Shown here piece after piece: positions 28,322 to 35,991 of a stretch of 64,000 bases of DNA (position 1 is its first letter; each line of letters begins with the position of its first letter). The DNA is from Chitinibacter bivalviorum (GTDB taxonomy: Bacteria; Pseudomonadota; Gammaproteobacteria; Burkholderiales; Chitinibacteraceae): contig NZ_CP058627.1 in NCBI RefSeq assembly GCF_013403565.1, positions 558,001-622,000 of the forward strand, given 5' to 3'. The notes under the pieces were generated by a model, which saw only the letters and a program-made list of their open reading frames with translations, ran no database searches and was not told where the DNA came from. The translations under genes were made by a program, and so were the position numbers.

Positions 28322-29068
28322 CTAGTGGTATTTATTAAATAATTTTGGCAGTTTTTGATTGGCCAGCAACTCATTAATGGCCTGATTGACCTGAGCTGCA
28401 CTGACTTGCCCGTTGCGCGAGATACCGCAAGATGCTTTCTCATTTTTAATTAATAAATAGGGGTGTAGGGCGACTTTAACTTCCCCCATCTTTTGCTGAT
28501 ATTCCAAGACATATTGGTCAATGATGATGTGATGCACATAGCCTGCTGCTAGTTTGCGCAAATTACTATGTACTGTTAGCGTGTCATCGCGGATAAATTG
28601 GGTGCCCAGCGCTTGTTGCACTTCGGCATAGTTAAATCCCAAAATCGTGCCGATGCGGATATTGGCAAGATCATTAAGCTGTTTTGGTCGAGTGAAGCGT
28701 TGATCGCTCACAATTAATTCTGCATGCGGGATAAACGGAGTGCTCCAGTCAAATGGGCCTGGTAACCAGCGCGGATTTTGATTGCAAATAATATCGACCT
28801 GGCCACTTTCCAATATCGGGCTGAGTCGTTTGCGCGGCAAGGCAATAAATACCGCGCTGCGATTTAATTGCTGCGCCAGCATATTTCCCAAATCAAACAA
28901 GAAGCCCGCTTTTAATTGCCCATTTTCAAATTGCGCCAGTGGCATTTCATTGCTATCGGATAGCAAGACGCGCAATGGCAGGCCCTGAGCCTGCACCTTG
29001 GTGGCGAGGACTATATTGCTGATTAAAAAGATTAAACTGGCTAAAGTTTGTTTGCACCAGTAGGGCAT
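28322..29068 (-). CDS. Periplasmic solute-binding-like protein (SBP family 3)
   Basis: The 248-residue product has an N-terminal signal peptide (about 28 residues, ending VQAQG). Its fold reads as a family 3 amino-acid-type binding protein: AGFLFDLGNMLAQQLNR near 55-70, GQVDIICNQNPRW near 90-100, and the second lobe NDLANIRIGTILGFNYAEVQ. No ABC permease or ATPase gene is adjacent, so it may be an orphan binding protein or a sensor of the type often kept near regulators. Ligand unknown. The 240 bases beyond its stop (28081-28321) show no gene. Confidence 0.75.
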   Translation of the reverse strand: MPYWCKQTLASLIFLISNIVLATKVQAQGLPLRVLLSDSNEMPLAQFENGQLKAGFLFDLGNMLAQQLNRSAVFIALPRKRLSPILESGQVDIICNQNPRWLPGPFDWSTPFIPHAELIVSDQRFTRPKQLNDLANIRIGTILGFNYAEVQQALGTQFIRDDTLTVHSNLRKLAAGYVHHIIIDQYVLEYQQKMGEVKVALHPYLLIKNEKASCGISRNGQVSAAQVNQAINELLANQKLPKLFNKYH

Positions 29069-29237
29069 TTATTTTTCCTTAACGACTTGCTGCCGAGCTT
29101 TATGTTTGCTGGTTTTTGATCGTACTGCAAGCTGCGGTTTGCTAGTATGGTGACCACTCACGAGCGCGTGGGGGCATTGAAATTGAGGGGGGAGCGGCGT
29201 AGGCTAATACGATTGAGCGCCAGTTTGAGTCTCTGTG

Positions 29238-29798
29238 ATGATCAATGCGGTGTCATCCTCAGTGGTAAATAGCTATCGCCCTGCGACATCTTCGTGTGGG
29301 CCGGGGTGTACCTGCGCGGCCTGTTTGCAAGCTAATCAGGCAAATGCGTCTGCTGCGCAAAAAGCGCCGAATGGACAACCGCTCACTTCCGAGCAAGTCG
29401 CACAGTTGAGTGAGCTGAAAAAGACCGATGCCGAAGTTCGGCGGCATGAACAGGCGCATTTGGCTGCATCGGGTGGTTTGGCAAAAGGCGGGCCGAGCTA
29501 TAGCTTGAAAACGGGGCCAGATGGTCAGCAATACGCGGTGGGTGGCGAGGTACAAATCGACACCAGTCCGGGTAAGACGCCAGAGGAAACACTGCGCAAA
29601 GCCCGCATTATCCGGGCGGCCGCGCTCGCGCCAGCTGAGCCTAGTGGTCCAGATCAGGCCGTGGCCGCTAAAGCACAATCGATGGAGCAACAAGCCCTGC
29701 AGGAAATCGCTCAGCGCAGCCCTGCGCAACAAAAGCTGGCCTCGGCGTATCAGCAGCAACCACAATTAGGCTTAAGCCATTTCCAAAGCGCGGCGTGA
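29238..29798 (+). CDS. SprA-related putative metalloprotease
   Basis: This 186-residue protein contains an HExxH-type zinc motif in DAEVRRHEQAHLAASGG (near 70-85). It is followed by GGPSYSLKTGPDGQQYAVGG and VQIDTSPGKTPEETLRKARI, which match the SprA-related / CJM1_0395-like putative metalloprotease family. The N-terminus has CGPGCTCAACL, a cysteine cluster often seen in this family. The C-terminal part is Gln/Ala-rich and probably unstructured. There is no signal peptide. The ATG at 29238 is taken as start; a GTG directly precedes it. Activity is inferred from the motif only. Confidence 0.8.
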   Translation: MINAVSSSVVNSYRPATSSCGPGCTCAACLQANQANASAAQKAPNGQPLTSEQVAQLSELKKTDAEVRRHEQAHLAASGGLAKGGPSYSLKTGPDGQQYAVGGEVQIDTSPGKTPEETLRKARIIRAAALAPAEPSGPDQAVAAKAQSMEQQALQEIAQRSPAQQKLASAYQQQPQLGLSHFQSAA

Positions 29799-29925
29799 TA
29801 GCTGCTGCGCACATGGCTGAAATTAGGGGCTGTTTACGTTTGTCTGCTCAAACCCTCGTCGCTTTTCCTAAGTCCGCTTGAACGGCGTAAGCTGAAGTTT
29901 CTGGCGGCTTAAATAGGAGGGAATC

Positions 29926-30168
29926 ATGGAAAATCCTGTCCATTCCATGGCTAATTTATTTAGCCAACTCGGTTTGGCGAGCTCAAATGATGCGATGACT
30001 TTGTTCGTGCGCTTGCATACGCTGTCGCCGACTATTGAGCTTGAAAAAGCACCATTCTGGAGCCCTTCACAGATTGCATTTTTGCTAGAAGCGCGCGCCG
30101 ATGACTCAGATTGGAGTGAGCTGGTCGATCAGCTGGATGTGATGCTGCATCAGCCCACTTGGCATTGA
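29926..30168 (+). CDS. DUF2789 family small protein
   Basis: This 80-residue protein matches the DUF2789 pattern: an N-terminal SMANLFSQLGLASS, a central helix ending in ELEKAPFWSPSQIAFLLEA, and the C-terminal DSDWSELVDQLDVMLHQ. The family occurs as single-domain proteins in many proteobacteria and has no known function. A strong aggaggg-type ribosome site (ggagg, 8 bases upstream) precedes the ATG. It is followed by a bidirectional terminator. Confidence 0.87.
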   Translation: MENPVHSMANLFSQLGLASSNDAMTLFVRLHTLSPTIELEKAPFWSPSQIAFLLEARADDSDWSELVDQLDVMLHQPTWH

Positions 30169-30185
30169 TCATTGAATTGGGGCAT

Positions 30186-30218
30186 AAAAAAACACCAGCA
30201 AGAGCTGGTGTTTTTTTA
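30186..30218. terminator. Bidirectional terminator
   Basis: Stem acaccagc/gctggtgt with A- and T-runs on both sides, between convergent DUF2789 and PEP-CTERM genes. Confidence 0.92.
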
Positions 30219-30230
30219 TTTGAAGCAGTT

Positions 30231-30890
30231 TTACTTGGCTTTGCGGCGGCGCGCGGCAAAGAGGCCCACCAAACCGATTCCCATCAATGCATAGGTTTCT
30301 GGCTCTGGAACAGGGGCTGTTACTTTGTTTAATTTCACATTATCAAGGTAAGTACCGAGGCTGTCGGAATTGCCAGTGGCCTTGAAAACGAGAAAGCTGT
30401 AATTGGCGCCAATTACTTGCTGACTAAATGTTTGCCAAGTGTTGGCTGACACGGCAGTTGGGTGCAAATCAGCAATCAAGCTATTGGCATTGGCTGCCTT
30501 GATGATTGAATCTGCGCTGGCATTTTTACCCAGTGTGTTAATCCAGAAAGCTTGCAAGCCATTGGTTTGCGCGCTGGTATTGGGGCGTGCGGTGAAATCA
30601 AAGCTCAGATTATAGGCTTGGCCTTTTTGAGTGTTCACTCGCTGATACATTTCGCTATTGTTGTAACTATCCAGTTCAACGAATTGATTGCCCGCTGCAG
30701 CAGAGCCAGTCACATTGCGTTGAATTTCGATGCCAGCACCAGCCAAAGTAAACCAAGTGTCACCTGCAGATTGGAATACGCCCCAAGTGTGATTGGCTAA
30801 TTTGGGCGATTCAAAGCTACCATCTTTGATCAAATTTGCATTTGCAAAGGCGGGAATACTTAATGCAAGAGCAAGCAGTGTTTTGCGCAT
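30231..30890 (-). CDS. PEP-CTERM sorting-domain protein
   Basis: This 219-residue secreted protein has a signal peptide (MRKTLLALALSIPAFANA) and a beta-rich body that begins NLIKDGSFESP. The C-terminus VPEPETYALMGIGLVGLFAA followed by RRRK is a full PEP-CTERM sorting signal: the PEP motif, a hydrophobic helix and a basic tail. Such proteins are recognised by exosortase (EpsH-type) and linked to extracellular polysaccharide. The body resembles carbohydrate-binding beta-sandwich domains in style, but I cannot assign one. No exosortase is in this window. Confidence 0.88.
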   Translation of the reverse strand: MRKTLLALALSIPAFANANLIKDGSFESPKLANHTWGVFQSAGDTWFTLAGAGIEIQRNVTGSAAAGNQFVELDSYNNSEMYQRVNTQKGQAYNLSFDFTARPNTSAQTNGLQAFWINTLGKNASADSIIKAANANSLIADLHPTAVSANTWQTFSQQVIGANYSFLVFKATGNSDSLGTYLDNVKLNKVTAPVPEPETYALMGIGLVGLFAARRRKAK

Positions 30891-31034
30891 ATTTCAAAAT
30901 TCCATTGTATTTTTATTGAGCGTGAATTTTACCAAATACAAAGTTCGAATCAACGCCACTTGTCTGTTTTATTGCTTAAATTGCAGGAAAGTGCGCTTGT
31001 ATTTGTAAGCAAAGATCGAGCTTCAATTTTCGGA

Positions 31035-31060
31035 ATAAAAAACCCCGCCGTAGCGGGGTT
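31035..31060 (-). terminator. Terminator of prlC (minus strand)
   Basis: Stem aaccccgc/gcggggtt, followed on the minus strand by a run of T. It lies about 30 bases after the prlC stop. Confidence 0.9.
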
Positions 31061-31091
31061 GAATCATCGAAATTGAAAATTAGCTGTTATT

Positions 31092-33158
31092 TCAATCGCT
31101 CAGACCATTGTGGCGCAACAGTGCATCAATCGCAGGAGCGCGACCACGGAAGGCGGCAAATGATTCGGCTGCAGGGCGTGAGCCGCCCACGGCGAGGATT
31201 TCCTTGCGGAAACGCGCGCCTACGGCCGGGTTAACCACGCTGCTACCAGTTTGATCCGCTGCTTCTTCGAATGCCGCATAGGCGTCGGCGCTTAATACTT
31301 CAGCCCATTTATAGCTGTAGTAACCTGCCGCATAGCCGCCCGCGAAAATATGGCTGAATGATTGCGGGAAACGGTTGTATTCGGGTGGCAAAGGCAGTGC
31401 CAATTCTTGCTGTACGGCTTGGGCGAACGCAGTGAGATCACCCGCCGAAACGGCTTCTGATTTCTGATGTAGCGCCATGTCGAAGATCGAGAAATAGAGT
31501 TGGCGCTGCAAGCCAGAGCCACTGTGGAAGTTTTTCGCAGCCAGCATTTTATCGAACAGTGGGCGGGGTATCGCCTCAGAAGTCTCGATATGCTTAGTCA
31601 GTGCAGGCAATACCTGCCATTCCCATGCAAAGTTTTCCATAAACTGGCTCGGTAATTCAACTGCATCCCATTCCACACCGCTGATGCCCGATACTTCGAG
31701 CTCATCGACTTCGGTGAGCAGGTGATGCAGGGCATGGCCCATTTCATGAAATAGCGTAATCACGTCGTCGTGCGGCAGCATGGCGTCTTTACCATCCACG
31801 CCGCTGGCGAAATTGCACACAATCAGCGCGACTGGCGTTTGCACAGTGCCATCGGCTTTGAGTTTGCGACCACGCACATCATTCATCCACGCGCCGCCTT
31901 GCTTGCCTTCGCGCGCGTGCAGATCCATATACAAACCACCAACCAGCGAGCCGTCATTATTTTTCAATTCAAAATACTGTACATCGGTATGCCACACGGG
32001 GGCTTGTGCAGGAACGAATTGCAGGCCATACAGCTCGGAAATCAGCTTGAATAGGCCCGCCAATACCGTGGGTTCGGTGAAATATTGCTTCACTTCTTGT
32101 TCGCTGAACGAATACTTTTGCTCGCGCAGTCGCTCGGAAACCAAGGCCAGATCCCAGGCTTCAAGTTTCTCGATGCCAAATTCAGCTTTAGCAAACGCTT
32201 CCAGCTCGGCACGGTCTTCCAGCATATATGGCTTGGCGCGCACGGCGAGGCCTTTCAAGAATGAAATGACTTGTTCCGGGCTATCGGCCATTTTGGTCAC
32301 GAGCGAAGTTTCGCCAAAATTCTCGTGGCCGAGCAATTGCGCGCTTTCCTGTCTCAGTGCCAATATTTCAGGAATCAACTGGCCGTTATCCCAATCCGCT
32401 TTGCCAAACTCAGAGGCGCGCGTGACATAGGCTTTGTACAATTGCTCGCGCAAAGCGCGGTTTTGCACGTATTGCATCACCGGCAAGTAGCTCGGCATTT
32501 TTAGCGTGATTTTGTATAAATCAGTTTTGCCGTCAGCCGCGGCTTGCGCAGCGGCGGCAGCCAGATTGTCGTCTGGTAGGCCAGCCAGTTCGTCTTTGGT
32601 CACGTACAGTGCAAAATCATCAGTTGCATCGAGTACGTTTTGCGAGAAGCGGGTGGTCAGCTCGGAGAGTTTTTCTTCGATGTCTTTGAAACGGTTTTTC
32701 TGCTCGGCAGGTAATTCAGCGCCTGAGAGCACAAAGCCACGGATTGCGTCGTCGATAATCACTTTGCGCGTGGGGCTGAGCGCAGCGTATTCGCGCTCTT
32801 TGACTGCTTTATACAGCGCAAACAGTTTTTCGTTTTGCCCCAATTCGGTAAAGAAATTTGAAATACGCGGGATGTTGCTATTGTAGGCGTCGCGTAATTC
32901 GGGGGTATTGACCACCGATTCCAGATGCCCAATCACACCCCAGGCGCGACCAAGTTGTTCGAGCGGGTCTTCCAATACCGCCAGACTATCCCAGCTAGGC
33001 TCGGTGATATTTTCCGCCGCAGCGATTGCCGCACTGGCATTGGCTAGCAGGGTATCGAGCGCAGGATTAATATGCTCAGGCTTTACTGACGCATACTGGG
33101 GTAGGGTAGATAAATCGAGCAGCGGATTGTTCGAATTATTCACGAAGGTCGTTGTCAT
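31092..33158 (-). CDS. prlC: Oligopeptidase A (M3 metallopeptidase)
   Basis: This 688-residue cytosolic zinc peptidase of family M3 degrades short peptides and cleaved signal peptides. The zinc site is visible as FHEMGHALHHLL (near 475), with the third ligand in SGVEWDAVELPSQFMENFAWE. The N-terminal helical region starts NPLLDLSTLPQYASVKPEHI as in E. coli OpdA. Length is close to the family norm (680). It is divergent from the gamma carbonic anhydrase gene with about 96 bases between starts. Confidence 0.96.
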   Translation of the reverse strand: MTTTFVNNSNNPLLDLSTLPQYASVKPEHINPALDTLLANASAAIAAAENITEPSWDSLAVLEDPLEQLGRAWGVIGHLESVVNTPELRDAYNSNIPRISNFFTELGQNEKLFALYKAVKEREYAALSPTRKVIIDDAIRGFVLSGAELPAEQKNRFKDIEEKLSELTTRFSQNVLDATDDFALYVTKDELAGLPDDNLAAAAAQAAADGKTDLYKITLKMPSYLPVMQYVQNRALREQLYKAYVTRASEFGKADWDNGQLIPEILALRQESAQLLGHENFGETSLVTKMADSPEQVISFLKGLAVRAKPYMLEDRAELEAFAKAEFGIEKLEAWDLALVSERLREQKYSFSEQEVKQYFTEPTVLAGLFKLISELYGLQFVPAQAPVWHTDVQYFELKNNDGSLVGGLYMDLHAREGKQGGAWMNDVRGRKLKADGTVQTPVALIVCNFASGVDGKDAMLPHDDVITLFHEMGHALHHLLTEVDELEVSGISGVEWDAVELPSQFMENFAWEWQVLPALTKHIETSEAIPRPLFDKMLAAKNFHSGSGLQRQLYFSIFDMALHQKSEAVSAGDLTAFAQAVQQELALPLPPEYNRFPQSFSHIFAGGYAAGYYSYKWAEVLSADAYAAFEEAADQTGSSVVNPAVGARFRKEILAVGGSRPAAESFAAFRGRAPAIDALLRHNGLSD

Positions 33159-33254
33159 AGGGCGCTCTCAGGTAGAATGCGGTTCAGAAGATCATATTTA
33201 GATGGGTGCGTTCAGCATGAATTCAAGCAAGCGCACCGTAACAAGGTGATAGGC

Positions 33255-33785
33255 ATGGCAATTGAACAATTTGATGGCATTACACCCGAAATCGGCTCTG
33301 GCGCTTGGGTCCATGCGCAGGCCAGTGTGATTGGTGAAGTGAAGCTCGGTAGCAATGTGTCGATTTGGCCGGGCGCCGTGCTGCGCGGCGACGTGAACCA
33401 TATTCATATCGGTGCTGATTCAAATGTACAAGATTGCAGCGTGCTGCACACGACGCATAAACGGCCTGACGACCCATTGGGGGCGCCGCTGGTGATTGGC
33501 GAGCGCGTCACGATTGGCCATGGCGTTATGCTGCACGGTTGCACGATCGGTAATGAATGCCTGATCGGGATGGGTACGATTGTCCTCGATCGCGTGGTGG
33601 TGCAAGACCATGTAATGATCGGCGCGGGATCACTGGTGCCACCGGGCAAAGTCCTCAAATCTGGGTATTTGTATATGGGACGCCCCGCCAAAGAAGTGCG
33701 CGCTTTAACTGAAGATGAAATTGCGCATTTCAAATATTCGGCAGCACACTACGTAAAATTGATGAGTAAATACCGCGACGCGTAG
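33255..33785 (+). CDS. Gamma carbonic anhydrase-like protein (YrdA type)
   Basis: This 176-residue left-handed beta-helix protein has hexapeptide repeats (for example VIGEVKLGSNVSIWPGAVLR). It has metal-site histidines in THKRPDDPL..., IGHGVMLHGCTIG and related positions. These are the gamma carbonic anhydrase ligands in the YrdA/PaaY/CaiE group. Catalytic activity in this group varies and is not assured. The start at 33255 is selected because aaggtg lies 7 bases upstream; the longer open frame lacks a site. It is followed 29 bases later by pssA. Confidence 0.92.
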   Translation: MAIEQFDGITPEIGSGAWVHAQASVIGEVKLGSNVSIWPGAVLRGDVNHIHIGADSNVQDCSVLHTTHKRPDDPLGAPLVIGERVTIGHGVMLHGCTIGNECLIGMGTIVLDRVVVQDHVMIGAGSLVPPGKVLKSGYLYMGRPAKEVRALTEDEIAHFKYSAAHYVKLMSKYRDA

Positions 33786-33814
33786 CCTGATAGGCCATCG
33801 TCTTCAAAAGGGTA

Positions 33815-34435
33815 ATGATGAATAAACCAAAACCATTCGCGATGATTCGCGAGTTTCATTTGGCCGACTGGTTCACGCTGGGCAATGCAGTGTGTGGCAC
33901 GGGGGCCTTGTTTGCTGTGATGTCGTATTTGCAGCTCTCCGATCCATTGCATTTGCACTTTGCCTCAGGCTTGATTTTTATTGCCTTGGTGTTTGATATT
34001 TTGGACGGGCGTATCGCACGCTGGCGGCAAAAATCATCGGCGCTGGGGCGCGAGCTCGATTCGCTGGCCGATGTGATTTCCTTTGGTGTCGCGCCAGCGG
34101 TGATGGGCTATGCCTGCGGGATGCAAGGCTTGTATGACCGGATCATCTTGGTGTTTTTTGTCGCTTGCGGCGTGTCACGCTTGGCGCGCTACAACATCAC
34201 CGCCGAGACGTTGTCGGCGGGGGGCGATAAGGTGAAGTATTTCGAAGGGACGCCGATTCCGACTTCTTTGTTATTGATTTTGGTCTTGACCATTGCCGTG
34301 TCGCAAGGCGCGATTGGCAGTCAGCTGTGGTTTGGAACCGTGACCCTACTGGGGTTTCATCTGCATCCGCTGGCCTTGATGTTTGCGGTGTCAGGTTCGC
34401 TAATGATTAGCCGTATTCGGATACCTAAACTCTAA
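33815..34435 (+). CDS. pssA: CDP-diacylglycerol--serine O-phosphatidyltransferase
   Basis: This 206-residue integral membrane protein has the CDP-alcohol phosphatidyltransferase motif DGRIARWRQKSSALGRELDS (residues about 64-83), that is D-G-x2-A-R-x8-G-x3-D. This is followed by LADVISFGVAPA. The latter and the overall helix pattern fit the type II phosphatidylserine synthase of Gram-negatives outside the gamma group. It would give phosphatidylserine, the precursor of phosphatidylethanolamine. A phosphatidylglycerophosphate synthase role is less likely because SFGVAPA is typical of PssA. Confidence 0.88.
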   Translation: MMNKPKPFAMIREFHLADWFTLGNAVCGTGALFAVMSYLQLSDPLHLHFASGLIFIALVFDILDGRIARWRQKSSALGRELDSLADVISFGVAPAVMGYACGMQGLYDRIILVFFVACGVSRLARYNITAETLSAGGDKVKYFEGTPIPTSLLLILVLTIAVSQGAIGSQLWFGTVTLLGFHLHPLALMFAVSGSLMISRIRIPKL

Positions 34436-34535
34436 GTTAGGCATGTATTGCTTTGAATGTATTGTAAATATTAATGTTGAATCCAATACATCAGGGTGGT
34501 ATTTGTAGTTTGTGTTGTAAAGGTCAATAGGATGT

Positions 34536-35207
34536 ATGGTTAAAAAAAGTTTGAACAGTATTTTGCGCACTTGGCTTGCGGGGCTACTCGCTCTGTTGCC
34601 TTTGCTGGTCACTATGTCGTTGCTGGCTTGGGTGGTCAATTTACTCAATAGCTATATTGGGCCTAGTAGCGTTGTTGGGCGGATTTTCGCTTTTTTTGGC
34701 CAGAGCTTTGTGAATAATCCAGCCCTCGAATATCTGGTGGGGACTTTATTATTGATGGCCGCGATTTATCCACTGGGTATTGTGGTGCAATCGCGCTTGA
34801 AAAAGCCGCTGGCGGCCTTGGTCGATCGTACCGTACGGCGTATTCCTGTGATTGGCACTTTATATAATCTGACCGATCGTTTTGTCGGTTTGCTCGATCA
34901 AAAGCAAGACGCCGACATCGGTGCGATGAGCCCGGTGTGGTGTCTGTTTGGCGGTGATGGTGTCGCCGTTCTGGCGCTGATGCCCAATCCAGAGCCCGTG
35001 GAGATTGAAGGGCGCGAATATCAGGTGATCTTGGTGCCGACCGCCCCAGTGCCCATTGGCGGTGGTTTGCTGTATGTGCCCAAAGAGTGGATACGTCCGG
35101 CCAACATTGGGGTGGATAAATTAACCAGTATTTATGTCTCGATGGGGATTACGCCACCGCCAAATTTGGCCAAAATGGCGGGTACGAGTCCGACGATTCT
35201 TAACTAA
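34536..35207 (+). CDS. DUF502 family membrane protein
   Basis: The 223-residue protein begins LRTWLAGLLALLPLLVTMSL, a first membrane helix, with a second near 65-85. The family hallmarks IPVIGTLYNLTDRF and VILVPTAPVPIGGGLLYVPK are present. DUF502 proteins are widespread membrane proteins with no established role. The 100-base spacer from pssA contains two direct and one inverted copy of atgtattg. The gene's 3' end overlaps the convergent MOSC gene by 8 bases, with both stop codons inside the overlap. Confidence 0.9.
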   Translation: MVKKSLNSILRTWLAGLLALLPLLVTMSLLAWVVNLLNSYIGPSSVVGRIFAFFGQSFVNNPALEYLVGTLLLMAAIYPLGIVVQSRLKKPLAALVDRTVRRIPVIGTLYNLTDRFVGLLDQKQDADIGAMSPVWCLFGGDGVAVLALMPNPEPVEIEGREYQVILVPTAPVPIGGGLLYVPKEWIRPANIGVDKLTSIYVSMGITPPPNLAKMAGTSPTILN

Positions 35208-35991
35208 TGAGCTCTACGGGCATACCAAGCTGGATTTGCCCGTAGGATTTGGCGATGATGTTTTGGCCAAATAGTACGCCTTCGGGAAATTTGCGAAATT
35301 TCGCCAGCGTGCGCAAAGGCTCTTGTGTACGATCTTTTGCTGCACTGTGCGGGTCAAGTGTAATCATGACGCAACGCTCGCACGGCTTGGCGATTTCGAA
35401 CTCCACGTCGCCAATGCGAATGTGCTTCCACTGATCTTCAGCAAATGGCTCGGTATTTCGCACGACCAGATTAGGGCGAAAGCGCAACATATCGAATTCT
35501 TGGCCTGCGCGACGATTCAGCTCCTTGAGTGAGCCTTCCCCAATCAAAAGTAGAGGATAACCATCGCTAAAGCTGATGGGTACCTCAGGGCGATTCTTGA
35601 CGTAGCGATGAGACGCCAGGCCGATCCACATTAAAATCACATTTTGCTCTAGATAAGCTGAAAACCAAGCATTTGCTTCGAGTGAGCCGCTGCGGGCACT
35701 AAACAATACTTCCCATACATCTGCTTGTTGCTGGTGCTGAAATGCGCCATGGGGCACAAAAAGCTCACTCATATTGGGCGCACTGAAATGAACCCCATCT
35801 TCGCTAGGGCTTGCAGTGATTAATAGCAATTGCGGGTGTGTGCGCCCCGTGATGTATTGCCCTTCAGGCGTAGCAACCATCCAGTCTCGATCGAGTGGCA
35901 AGCCTTGCGGGCCAACCTGACTGTGTCGAAGTGCTTGAGCTTGGCCTGATTTAAGCGGATAGCGGTAAAGTGCAGCTAGAGAGGGCATCAT
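35200..35991 (-). CDS. MOSC domain protein (YcbX-like)
   Basis: This 263-residue protein has an N-terminal MOSC_N beta-barrel (LYRYPLKSGQAQALRHSQVG, GLPLDRDWMVA). It has a C-terminal MOSC domain with FRPNLVVRNTEPFAEDQWKHI and the cysteine in AKPCERCVMITLDP, which would hold the molybdenum cofactor or sulphur. YcbX-like proteins reduce N-hydroxylated compounds and act in molybdenum-cofactor sulphur chemistry; the substrate here is unknown. There is no C-terminal ferredoxin domain, unlike E. coli YcbX. The start overlaps the comEC stop. Confidence 0.88.
   Translation of the reverse strand: MMPSLAALYRYPLKSGQAQALRHSQVGPQGLPLDRDWMVATPEGQYITGRTHPQLLLITASPSEDGVHFSAPNMSELFVPHGAFQHQQQADVWEVLFSARSGSLEANAWFSAYLEQNVILMWIGLASHRYVKNRPEVPISFSDGYPLLLIGEGSLKELNRRAGQEFDMLRFRPNLVVRNTEPFAEDQWKHIRIGDVEFEIAKPCERCVMITLDPHSAAKDRTQEPLRTLAKFRKFPEGVLFGQNIIAKSYGQIQLGMPVELIS

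Noticed and set aside
29259..29765. 168-residue frame antisense to the SprA-related gene
   Set aside because: The sense frame carries the HExxH motif and family segments; the antisense product is Arg-rich with no motif.
31780..32430. 216-residue frame antisense to prlC
   Set aside because: Shadow of prlC; Ser-rich low-complexity product without a family match.
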